From JAJZOM01 sp046703545 (lineage in GTDB: Archaea; Thermoplasmatota; Thermoplasmata; Thermoplasmatales; Thermoplasmataceae), in assembly GCA_046703545.1 (NCBI GenBank), contig JBJKSX010000001.1, positions 1 to 8,520 on the forward strand: a stretch of DNA of 8,520 nt. Reading direction: 5' to 3'. Of the stretch, positions 1 to 6,384 are shown one piece after another (positions within the stretch are counted from its first letter, which is position 1; each line of letters starts with the position of its first letter). The position numbers and the translations under genes are program-made. Under the pieces are notes generated by a model, which worked only from the letters and a program-made list of their open reading frames with translations, was not told the origin of the DNA and searched no databases.

Positions 1-1
1 G

Positions 2-256
2 GGCGATGTTGTAGGCCAGATCTGTGAAAGCACTGACAAGATAGGTGTGGGCATGGAACTGTCTAAACCCGAAGTGGGCGACTACATTGCAGTGTTCAAT
101 GCTGGAGCCTACGTTTCAAGCATGAGCAGTAATTATAATGGCCATACAAAGCCAGCAGAGATCCTGGTACATGATAGGGGCTATGACATAATCAGGGAAA
201 GGCAGGAATTCAGGCATCTGATCGATGGAATGAAAGTTCCTGACAGGCTTGCCTGA
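2..256 (+). CDS. lysA: Diaminopimelate decarboxylase, C-terminal fragment (5' part outside the window)
   Basis: This is the last 84 codons of a fold-type III PLP enzyme that decarboxylates meso-diaminopimelate to L-lysine in the cytoplasm. Reading from base 2, the fragment has the family's C-terminal beta-barrel signatures in order: a CES-TD motif, which is the CESGD-like motif whose cysteine reaches into the partner subunit's active site; GDYIAVFNAGAY; then the SSNYN motif followed by PAEILV. It closes with an IRERQEF stretch typical of this family's end. The CES motif favours DAP decarboxylase over ornithine, arginine or carboxynorspermidine decarboxylases of the same fold. The catalytic lysine domain lies upstream of the window and cannot be checked. 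The stop is TGA at 254-256. The gene points toward the transporter operon but is separated from it by a spacer with its own T-run and promoter, so co-transcription is unlikely. Confidence 0.86.
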   Translation, partial: GDVVGQICESTDKIGVGMELSKPEVGDYIAVFNAGAYVSSMSSNYNGHTKPAEILVHDRGYDIIRERQEFRHLIDGMKVPDRLA

Positions 257-304
257 TTTTATTTGAATAAATAAATACGAACTTCGAATTTTATGTTTCA
301 AAGT

Positions 305-318
305 CCCGTTTTTTGTTT
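305..318 (+). terminator. Poly-T stop after lysA
   Basis: A run of six T (309-314) follows CCCG and continues as GTTT, about 50 bases after the lysA stop. Archaeal RNA polymerase can terminate on such U-tracts without a hairpin, and none is evident here. The run is short, so this is a moderate call. Confidence 0.4.
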
Positions 319-491
319 ATAAGCTGACCATCGTGGGTATTTCCCTTAAGTTTTATACGTATCCTTGCGCATCCCGTGAAATAGGGTATCATGGCATTAG
401 TTGACATAGAGAAATATATAATTTTACGAAAATAGTATATTAAACAGGGAATCAGTATTTAACATAACAAACAGAACATTCTGAAAGGAAC

Positions 492-500
492 TTTTAAATA
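492..500 (+). promoter_or_regulatory. TATA box of the binding-protein gene; leaderless geometry
   Basis: TTTTAAATA, preceded by the purine-rich AAGGAAC that could serve as the BRE (TFB contact). Exactly 23 bases separate the box from the ATG at 524. Archaeal transcription starts about 22-27 bases after the TATA box, so the mRNA should begin at or within a few bases of the start codon. There is no Shine-Dalgarno sequence before this ATG, which fits a leaderless transcript. Confidence 0.68.
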
Positions 501-523
501 ATGATTTTCTGTTCGGCACGTTA

Positions 524-2338
524 ATGGTTAACAACACTAAAAAAATTGTAGTGAGTGCTATGGTTTTGGCGGTTGTTGCCCTGAGTTTTGCGACAGCAAT
601 CCCCGCTTCTAATGCTGCCAACAGCTCAGGCCCCTCTGGTGAATTCATTTTTGGAACACCTATTTCAACAACTGTAAGCAACCTTAACCCACTCACTGTG
701 TCAAACAGCCTGGGTTCAATCATTTCCCAGGAAGTGTATGCAGATTCACTGGGATTCCAGTGGTCTGACGGGTCATTCACACCCTGGCTTGCAAGTTCCT
801 GGACAACCACCTACAGCGGAGCTAACGAGAACATTACGTTCACAATAAACTCTGCCGCAAACTGGATGAACGGAACATCAGTAATGGGCCCCATAACAGG
901 AAAGGATGTTGCGTACACCTTCAACGCAATAACCGGGAACTCATCACTTGACGGATTCGATCTTGCATCACACCTCACAAGCGTTACAGCCTGGGGCGTA
1001 AACAACAGCAAAGTCTCATTCGACTTCAACTCCACAAGCGCACTCTGGTTCACATACGTGGCCTCACAGACCATCATACCCTCAGCATGGTCACAGTATG
1101 ACAACGGAACACCAGGAAACATTGGCAGCTTCACAAACATGGGTCCATTCTCAAAGGACATAACAGCTGGTCCATTCACACTGACAAACATCTCAGCAGA
1201 AGGTGCTACCCTCACTGCAAACACACACTTCTGGATGGGATCACCACACATCAAGACCTTCTATGTGGAAGACTTCAAGTCAACATCCGCAGCAACCCTC
1301 TCTCTTGAGAACGGAGCTATTGCAGGTGTGTTCCCCGCACTGAGTGACTACAACGCACTCACAAGCGTCGCGAACATCACAAACGTAAACCAGCCGGAAC
1401 CATGGACATTCTACCTCTGGATGAATGATTCATACTCCTACTTCGCCAACCCACACTTCAGGCAGGGCCTCGCATACTCTGTAAACAAGACACAGATCAT
1501 GCAGAAGGCTGAGGATGGCCTCGGATCATGGGGTGCAAACGTATCAGATGGAGGACTCCCATATGTTCTCAAGTCATGGTGGGCATCAGGACTCACTGAG
1601 TATTCATACAACGTGACAAACGCCCTGAAGGCATTCAACGCAGCAGGTTACAACCTTACAGCGACCTCAAACGGTCCTGAACTGGTCAACAACACCACGC
1701 ACGCCCAGGTTACCATTACAATTGTGGAGCCTCCTGTAGCAGACTGGCAGGCAGCGGGTACTTTCATACAGGCTGACCTGAAGGCCGTCGGAATAAAGGT
1801 TACACTGCTCAGCGTGCCTTTCAGCACCTGGTCAACCGATATATTCGGCTCCAACATGACAGACATCACCTACTTTGGGTATGTTCCATCATTCACGAAC
1901 CCGTACATACAGCTTCAGGGCCCGTACTACTACAACAGCGGATTCTGGAACGTGGGCGGATTCTCGAACTCTTCCCTGAACAACCTCTTTAACACCACAG
2001 TCAGCGCAACTGGCTCACAGTATGCAACAAACCTTGATCTCATGCAGAAGATCATCGACTACCAGATACCTTCCATACCAATTGGAAATGCAAACAACTA
2101 TTACGCATACAACAACAAGATGGTTCAGGGATTCCTTCCAAACCTTACCATGGACAGCCCCTATAACCTGATGCAGATAACTTCATCATACACACCAACA
2201 ACATCCACTGGTACATCCGGTTCATCTGGCAACAGTAACCTGCTGTATTACGCCATTGGTGGTGTAGTTGTGGCTGCTATCGTCGGTATAGGAGTTGGCC
2301 TTGCGCTTAGGGGCGGAAAGGGCAAACAAGAGAAATAA
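524..2338 (+). CDS. Peptide ABC transporter solute-binding protein (SBP family 5), membrane-anchored
   Basis: This 604-residue extracellular receptor captures peptides, or a related family-5 solute, and delivers them to the permeases encoded downstream. Residues 1-31 form a signal peptide: KK, a hydrophobic core at about 8-25, and a likely cut at SNA-A. The SBP_bac_5 domain spans about 40-550 and includes the typical HFRQGLAYSVNK stretch at 311-322. A Ser/Thr/Gly-rich linker (about 553-571) leads to a transmembrane helix (about 573-595) and the basic tail RGGKGKQEK. This is the C-terminal anchor known for archaeal peptide-binding proteins. I see no cysteine, so it is not a lipoprotein. About 20 N-X-S/T sequons suggest heavy N-glycosylation. 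The codons of the central part are strongly biased (AAC, ACA, TCA, CTC), which suits an abundant protein. The start is fixed by the leaderless promoter. Substrate specificity (di- or oligopeptide, or sugar) cannot be decided from sequence alone. Confidence 0.9.
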   Translation: MVNNTKKIVVSAMVLAVVALSFATAIPASNAANSSGPSGEFIFGTPISTTVSNLNPLTVSNSLGSIISQEVYADSLGFQWSDGSFTPWLASSWTTTYSGANENITFTINSAANWMNGTSVMGPITGKDVAYTFNAITGNSSLDGFDLASHLTSVTAWGVNNSKVSFDFNSTSALWFTYVASQTIIPSAWSQYDNGTPGNIGSFTNMGPFSKDITAGPFTLTNISAEGATLTANTHFWMGSPHIKTFYVEDFKSTSAATLSLENGAIAGVFPALSDYNALTSVANITNVNQPEPWTFYLWMNDSYSYFANPHFRQGLAYSVNKTQIMQKAEDGLGSWGANVSDGGLPYVLKSWWASGLTEYSYNVTNALKAFNAAGYNLTATSNGPELVNNTTHAQVTITIVEPPVADWQAAGTFIQADLKAVGIKVTLLSVPFSTWSTDIFGSNMTDITYFGYVPSFTNPYIQLQGPYYYNSGFWNVGGFSNSSLNNLFNTTVSATGSQYATNLDLMQKIIDYQIPSIPIGNANNYYAYNNKMVQGFLPNLTMDSPYNLMQITSSYTPTTSTGTSGSSGNSNLLYYAIGGVVVAAIVGIGVGLALRGGKGKQEK

Positions 2339-2358
2339 ACATAAATAACCCAAAAATA

Positions 2359-2374
2359 TTTTTTTTTCTTTTTT
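2359..2374 (+). terminator. Leaky poly-T terminator between binding protein and permease genes
   Basis: A run of nine T (2359-2367), one C, then six T begins 20 bases after the binding-protein stop. In archaea this should cause partial termination. Because no well-spaced promoter precedes the next gene, the downstream genes probably depend on read-through, giving far more binding protein than membrane complex. Confidence 0.55.
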
Positions 2375-2384
2375 AAAATTTAAC

Positions 2385-2392
2385 GAAGTGAT
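2385..2392 (+). promoter_or_regulatory. Ribosome binding site of the dppB-type gene
   Basis: GAAGTGAT differs by one base from the GAGGTGAT that pairs with the archaeal 16S 3' end. It ends three bases before the ATG at 2396. This contrasts with the leaderless first gene and supports translation from within a longer mRNA. Confidence 0.55.
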
Positions 2393-2395
2393 TCA

Positions 2396-3385
2396 ATGAT
2401 TACTAAGAGATACTTGGCAATTAGAACAGGGTATGCAGCAATCACCGCAGCCGTTGCACTTGTGATCAATTTCCTCCTGCCGCGTTTAGTGCCAGGCAAC
2501 CCTGTCTACACCATTCTGCTTTCAAAATATCATTACATTCCACCACAGGAAGTCAAGTTGCTCCAGTCCCAGTTCGGGCTGACAAACCACAACCTGTGGC
2601 TTCAATTCCAGCTGTATATTACGCAGCTGTTTCATGGGAACCTTGGGATTTCCTATTATTACTATCCAGCCACTGTAGTGCACATCATTGCAACGCACCT
2701 TCCATGGACCCTCTACCTCCTTGGAGTGTCAACCGCCATCTCATCCATAATCGGAGTCATGGTTGGCAGGTACATCGGATGGCACAGCGGAACGAAGAAG
2801 GAGACCACATTATCCGCACTGTTTATGGGCCTCACTTCCATTCCATTCTTCTGGATAGCCGTCATCTTCCAGTTGCTGTTTGCAATTTACCTGACAGGCA
2901 TGCTGCCCATATCCGGCGCATATTCAATCACGATTCAGCCGGGTCCGTCACTGGCATTCATCATCAGTGTCATAAGGCACAGCATTCTCCCAATATTCAC
3001 CCTAGTACTGGTCTCATTCCCTGGCTTCTCCCTCACCATGAGAAACACAATGGTGAACCAGAACAAGGATGATTACCTTACACTGGCAAAAGCCAAGGGC
3101 ATTCCCGAAAGGCTCATCATCAAAAAATACGCGGCCAGGAATGCAGTCCTCCCAGTGGCAACGCATATTGTGCTTGCATTTGGCTATATCGTCGCAGGCG
3201 CATTCTTCGTTGAGGTTGTGTTCTCCTATCCCGGGATTGGGGACGCACTGTATATAGCCGTTACGTCACAGGACTACCCGCTGGTCGACGGGATTTTCCT
3301 CATCATCACTATAACCGTTATTATAGCCAATTTCCTTGCAGATTTGCTCTATGCATATCTTGATCCAAGGGTGGAGTTGAAGTGA
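2396..3385 (+). CDS. dppB: Peptide ABC transporter permease, DppB/OppB type
   Basis: This 329-residue inner subunit forms one half of the transmembrane channel for the peptide importer. About six hydrophobic helices are visible (roughly 12-30, 101-128, 139-167, 187-210, 253-275 and 297-320). The long N-terminal extracellular loop between the first two is usual for DppB-type subunits. The cytoplasmic EAA loop that docks with the ATPase is at about 226-253 (DYLTLAKAKGIPER then RNAVLPV). It is followed by the family hallmark FVEVVFSYPGIGDAL at 271-285 and the C-terminal YLDPRVEL. The length is normal and no residues appear to be missing. It lies 57 bases after the binding-protein gene and 4 bases before the DppC-type gene, so it belongs to the same operon. 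The paralogous name (oppB, appB) is equally possible because specificity is not encoded here. Confidence 0.93.
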   Translation: MITKRYLAIRTGYAAITAAVALVINFLLPRLVPGNPVYTILLSKYHYIPPQEVKLLQSQFGLTNHNLWLQFQLYITQLFHGNLGISYYYYPATVVHIIATHLPWTLYLLGVSTAISSIIGVMVGRYIGWHSGTKKETTLSALFMGLTSIPFFWIAVIFQLLFAIYLTGMLPISGAYSITIQPGPSLAFIISVIRHSILPIFTLVLVSFPGFSLTMRNTMVNQNKDDYLTLAKAKGIPERLIIKKYAARNAVLPVATHIVLAFGYIVAGAFFVEVVFSYPGIGDALYIAVTSQDYPLVDGIFLIITITVIIANFLADLLYAYLDPRVELK

Positions 3386-3388
3386 TCA
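3379..3388 (+). promoter_or_regulatory. Ribosome binding site of the dppC-type gene, overlapping the dppB stop
   Basis: GAAGTGATCA closely resembles the anti-SD complement (GGAGGTGATCA). It contains the TGA stop of dppB (3383-3385), with the ATG following at 3390. This suggests coupled or reinitiated translation of the two permeases. Confidence 0.55.
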
Positions 3389-3389
3389 T

Positions 3390-4289
3390 ATGTTACCGGA
3401 AGTAGAACCTTTAACGAACAAAGCCCCATCTGCTGGGGAAATAGAACAGGAAGTCAGCTTCATCAGGGGAGCGCTTGGAAATAAGAAATTCCTCTCGGGG
3501 CTCATTATTCTCCTCGCCTTCGCAATACTTGGTATTTTGGGGCCCTTTATAGCGCCATACAGCCCGTACAACACAAACTTCCAGAACTGGCTCACACCTT
3601 CCTCTGCCCACATCCTGGGAACCGACTACATCGGGCATGATGTCTTCTCAAGGTACGTGATTGGCACGGGAACGTCCCTGTTCGTTGGCGCGTCGGTTTC
3701 ACTGATCACCACGTTCCTTGGAACAATGTTCGGATTGGTATCTGGGTACTATGGCGGCGCGGTGGACAACCTGCTCATGAGGTCAGTGGACATTCTGCTG
3801 ATCCTGCCCACTTTCCCATTGCTCGTCATTCTGGCAGTATACCTGCCGCCAACAAACGGCACTACGATCATGATTCTGGGCTTGCTGTCCTGGCCTTTTA
3901 TGTCCAGGGTTATCCGGTCCCAGGTGCTCACACTGAAGGAAAGGCCCTTCATTAGCGCGGCCAAGCTTTCGGGTTACTCTGGAAGCAGGATCCTTTTCAA
4001 GGAAATATTCCCCCATCTTCTCCCGCTCATTGTGATCAACGCAGTGTATGTGGTTGTGGGAGCCATTGTGGCACAGGCGGGATTGTCCTTCTTTGGGCTT
4101 GGCAACCTTGCTTCAGTAAACTGGGGTACATCACTGTACTGGGCCCAGACTTCGGATGCAATACTCTACAACGCCTGGTGGTGGATAGTGCCCCCTGGCC
4201 TCTCTATTGCAATCATAGGTGTCGGCTCGAATCTCTTTGGATCAGGCCTAAATGAGTACGTTGGCCATAGGTCGGGTGAGGTAAGATGA
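3390..4289 (+). CDS. dppC: Peptide ABC transporter permease, DppC/OppC type
   Basis: This 299-residue protein is the second channel subunit, pairing with the DppB-type protein. The N-terminal cytoplasmic segment (about 1-33) and first helix (about 34-56) are those of the OppC N-terminal domain. The conserved HILGTDYIGHDVFSR lies at 74-88, where bacterial proteins usually have GRD in place of GHD. Further helices follow at about 96-120, 132-151, 157-175, 208-230 and 264-285. The EAA loop is at about 186-215 (PFISAAKLSGYSGSR), followed by GLSFFGLG at 231-238 and the closing WWWIVPPG and GSGLNEYV motifs. The length is normal. Its TGA stop overlaps the ATG of the next gene by four bases (ATGA), so the two are translationally coupled. 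Confidence 0.93.
   Translation: MLPEVEPLTNKAPSAGEIEQEVSFIRGALGNKKFLSGLIILLAFAILGILGPFIAPYSPYNTNFQNWLTPSSAHILGTDYIGHDVFSRYVIGTGTSLFVGASVSLITTFLGTMFGLVSGYYGGAVDNLLMRSVDILLILPTFPLLVILAVYLPPTNGTTIMILGLLSWPFMSRVIRSQVLTLKERPFISAAKLSGYSGSRILFKEIFPHLLPLIVINAVYVVVGAIVAQAGLSFFGLGNLASVNWGTSLYWAQTSDAILYNAWWWIVPPGLSIAIIGVGSNLFGSGLNEYVGHRSGEVR
4275..4279 (+). promoter_or_regulatory. Ribosome binding site of the dppD-type gene inside dppC
   Basis: GGTGA lies six bases before the ATG at 4286, inside the last codons of dppC. It selects this ATG, which shares the ATGA overlap with the upstream stop. Confidence 0.5.
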
Positions 4290-5281
4290 GTTTTCCAATA
4301 CTTTCCATAAAGAAGCTAAAAACGGTATTCCACACGCCATCTGGCGATGTTCAGGCATTGAGGGACCTTAATCTCGAGGTGAACAAGGGGGAAGTTCTGG
4401 CCATTGTTGGAGAATCAGGGTCCGGAAAATCCACGCTTGGATTCTCAATACTCCGGCTCATCGACCCTCCAGGGGAAATAGCTGAGGGTTCCATAGTCTT
4501 TCATGGACCTGAAGGGGATGTTTCGATCCTTGATCTCAGCCTCCCGCTTCTCAGGGAATTCAGGTGGGTCAACATTTCCATGATCTTCCAGTCTGCAATG
4601 AATGTGTTGAATCCTGTAACACGCATTGAAAGGCAGTTCATTGATACATTCGAGGCGCACAGGATCGAAGGGAATTACGATGAGAGGATTGACAAGTACC
4701 TCAATATTGCAGGACTCGGGAAGCAGGTAAAGAAGATGTTTCCGCACGAGCTAAGCGGAGGAATGAGGCAGAGGGTCAACATTGCACTTGCCCTGTCATG
4801 TGAGCCCCACATCCTCATAGCGGATGAGCCAACAACGGCACTGGATGTGGTTGTTCAGAAGGAGATCCTTTCTGCAATACTTAAGATAAAGAATGAACTT
4901 GACCTGACAGTCATGTTCATCACGCATGACCTATCTGTTGCCTCATCAATTGCAGACAGGCTTGCGATCTTTTATGCGGGCAGGCCTGTTGAAGTGGGAC
5001 CTGCAGAGAAAGTCCTCAAATCCCCACAGCATCCATACACGGCTTTGCTGCTTTCTTCAATGATTTCACTGGATACCAACAGGAAGGCAAATCTCATAAC
5101 AATGGGCGGATCCCCACCAGACCTCAAGAGGCAAATAACAGGATGCAGCTTTGTTGACAGATGCCCAATTGCGGAAGAAGCGTGCCGTACCTATGACCTC
5201 TCGCCCGCCAAGACCGAAACCGGCGTTTATGTGGAATGCATGAAGCCGGGTCAGATGATGATGCAGGAGGCAAAGAAATGA
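4286..5281 (+). CDS. dppD: Peptide ABC transporter ATPase, DppD/OppD type, with C-terminal four-cysteine domain
   Basis: This cytoplasmic ATPase (331 residues) powers the importer as a heterodimer with the DppF-type protein. Residues in order: Walker A GESGSGKST 42-50, Q-loop Gln102 in an FQSAMN context, signature LSGGM 156-160, Walker B ILIADE 176-181, and H-loop His214. All catalytic residues are present. The methionine in the signature is usual for DppD proteins. After the nucleotide-binding domain comes the oligopeptide-transporter C-terminal region (HPYT at 249-252, GGSPPDL at 274-280), followed by Cys287, Cys293, Cys300 and Cys318. In a bacterial DppD this region binds a [4Fe-4S] cluster, so the same is likely here. 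The gene starts within the DppC stop and ends 26 bases before the second ATPase gene. Confidence 0.94.
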   Translation: MSFPILSIKKLKTVFHTPSGDVQALRDLNLEVNKGEVLAIVGESGSGKSTLGFSILRLIDPPGEIAEGSIVFHGPEGDVSILDLSLPLLREFRWVNISMIFQSAMNVLNPVTRIERQFIDTFEAHRIEGNYDERIDKYLNIAGLGKQVKKMFPHELSGGMRQRVNIALALSCEPHILIADEPTTALDVVVQKEILSAILKIKNELDLTVMFITHDLSVASSIADRLAIFYAGRPVEVGPAEKVLKSPQHPYTALLLSSMISLDTNRKANLITMGGSPPDLKRQITGCSFVDRCPIAEEACRTYDLSPAKTETGVYVECMKPGQMMMQEAKK

Positions 5282-5294
5282 CGACTTCAATTAT

Positions 5295-5307
5295 GGAGGT
5301 GAGGTGA
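5295..5307 (+). promoter_or_regulatory. Strong, doubled ribosome binding site of the dppF-type gene
   Basis: GGAGGTGA (5295-5302) is a perfect match to the anti-SD complement, five bases before the ATG at 5308. It overlaps a second GAGGTGA (5301-5307) that abuts the ATG. It is the strongest site in the operon, and it belongs to the only gene after dppB whose start does not touch or nearly touch its upstream neighbour. Confidence 0.75.
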
Positions 5308-6306
5308 ATGGCTGGAAAAAGCAAGCAATCAACAGAGCAGTCTGCCCCACCTTCCGACGAGATAATAACCTTCAGGAACGTTGACAAGGTTTACAAGACA
5401 GCATATTCACTGAACTACGCACTGGATGACTTCACATTTTCCATAAAGAAAGGCCAGACACTTTCAGTAGTGGGGGAATCTGGCTCAGGAAAAACAACCT
5501 TTGGGCTTGCCTCCCTTGGACTGATAGAACCTTCCAAGGGAGAGATCTTCTTTCAGGGGAAAAATCTCAAAACCATGGGGAAGCGGGAGCAGAGGGAGTT
5601 CAGGTCAAAGACTCACATGATCTTCCAGGATCCATATTCTTCACTGAATCCTTACGACACCATCTTCACTTCGGTCTCAGCACCGCTGGCATCTTTCCAC
5701 AAGGACATGAAGAAACAAGAACTTCGCAACAGGACCGCTGAAATGCTTGACAAGGTGGGCCTCACCCCCGGGAAGAACTTCCTGGACATATATCCGAAGA
5801 GCCTTTCGGGCGGCCAGAGGCAGAGAGTTGCAATAGCGAGGTCCCTGATAAACGAGCCTGAGTTTGTCGTGGCGGATGAACCGACTTCTATGCTGGACGT
5901 ATCCATCACATCCACCGTGATTAACCTCATGAAGGCATTGAAGGAGGAGCTCAACTTCACCATGCTGTACATATCCCACGAGATAGCAACTTCAAGGTAC
6001 ATCGGCGATGAAATGGCTGTAATGAACCTTGGCAGGGTGGTTGAATATGGAAACCCAGAAGACGTAACAAAGTCACCGAAACACCCATACACAGACCTCC
6101 TGATCAGGTCATATCCCAAGGCTGGCCACAGGATCGAGGCAGACGTTGAAACACATGCGGACTACAACGTTTACAACGGCGGTATCAAGGGCTGCACATT
6201 TGCACACGCCTGTCCCTTCAAGACAGAGGAATGTGAAACCACTAAGCCAGAGTTGACGGAAGTTTCGCAGGGCCACTGGGTAGCCTGTTTTCATCCAATC
6301 AACTAA
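5308..6306 (+). CDS. dppF: Peptide ABC transporter ATPase, DppF/OppF type, with C-terminal four-cysteine domain
   Basis: This is the second ATPase (332 residues), partner of the DppD-type subunit at the cytoplasmic face of the importer. Residues in order: a polar N-terminal tail (1-18), Walker A GESGSGKTT 56-64, Q-loop Gln107 in FQDPYSSLNP, signature LSGGQ 166-170, Walker B FVVADE 186-191, and H-loop His224. All are intact. The C-terminal region has HPYT at 259-262 and then Cys296, Cys302, Cys309 and Cys327, with the same spacing (x5, x6, x17) as in the DppD-type partner. This implies two potential [4Fe-4S] clusters per transporter. The start is chosen by the strong Shine-Dalgarno site. This is the last gene of the operon and is followed at once by T-tracts. 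Confidence 0.94.
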   Translation: MAGKSKQSTEQSAPPSDEIITFRNVDKVYKTAYSLNYALDDFTFSIKKGQTLSVVGESGSGKTTFGLASLGLIEPSKGEIFFQGKNLKTMGKREQREFRSKTHMIFQDPYSSLNPYDTIFTSVSAPLASFHKDMKKQELRNRTAEMLDKVGLTPGKNFLDIYPKSLSGGQRQRVAIARSLINEPEFVVADEPTSMLDVSITSTVINLMKALKEELNFTMLYISHEIATSRYIGDEMAVMNLGRVVEYGNPEDVTKSPKHPYTDLLIRSYPKAGHRIEADVETHADYNVYNGGIKGCTFAHACPFKTEECETTKPELTEVSQGHWVACFHPIN

Positions 6307-6326
6307 TTTTTATTTTCAAATTTTTT
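6307..6326 (+). terminator. Poly-T terminator of the transporter operon
   Basis: Three T-tracts (T5 at 6307-6311, T4 at 6313-6316, T6 at 6321-6326) begin at the base after the dppF stop codon. There is no hairpin. This is the standard archaeal U-tract type of stop. Confidence 0.58.
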
Positions 6327-6339
6327 ATTGATAGAATTG

Positions 6340-6372
6340 AAAAAATGGAAAAATGCAGGCGTATAAGCCCGC
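6340..6372 (-). terminator. Hairpin plus T-tracts ending the Amidase_6-type gene
   Basis: Read on the - strand, GCGGGC (6372-6367), loop TTATAC and GCCTGC (6360-6355) can pair as a 6-bp stem with one G-U wobble. T5 (6353-6349) and T6 (6345-6340) follow. It starts 12 bases after the TAG stop. The layout resembles a bacterial intrinsic terminator. In an archaeon the T-tracts alone may be sufficient. Confidence 0.55.
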
Positions 6373-6384
6373 TGTTTTATGAGT

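Larger units (their letters stand above)
257..523. other. AT-rich intergenic spacer between lysA and the transporter operon
   Basis: No convincing gene lies here. The spacer holds a T-run just after lysA and several TATA-like words (around 315-323, 348-357, 411-421 and 435-444). Only the one at 492-500 is correctly placed for the next gene. A 15-codon ATG frame (391-435) is too short to call. The crowding of AT-rich words makes it hard to tell extra promoters from composition. Confidence 0.6.

Noticed and set aside
391..435. 15-codon ATG frame in the spacer before the binding-protein gene, with TTTTATA upstream
   Set aside because: It is too short, has no Shine-Dalgarno site, and the TATA-like word is not at leaderless spacing. 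An attenuator peptide cannot be supported.
257..523. Possible lysine riboswitch or other structured leader near lysA and the transporter
   Set aside because: No conserved riboswitch core or long stem is visible, and the promoter at 492-500 leaves essentially no 5' leader for one.
811..1254. 147-codon open frame on the - strand inside the binding-protein gene
   Set aside because: It is antisense to a clear SBP family 5 gene, has no recognisable motif or promoter, and is explained by that gene's biased codons leaving few stops in the opposite frame. The same holds for 424-810.
2371..2383. TATA-like TTTTAAAATTTAA before the dppB-type gene
   Set aside because: It ends only about 12 bases before the ATG, so transcription would start inside the gene. 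It is better seen as part of the AT-rich terminator region.
2596..3072. 158-codon + strand frame overlapping the dppB-type gene
   Set aside because: The frame encoding the permease helices, EAA loop and PGIGD motif is the real one. The alternative is rich in His, Pro and Cys with no domain logic.
5652..6119. 155-codon - strand frame inside the dppF-type gene
   Set aside because: It lies opposite the ATPase core, whose Walker and signature motifs are intact, and has no promoter or homology signal that I can see.
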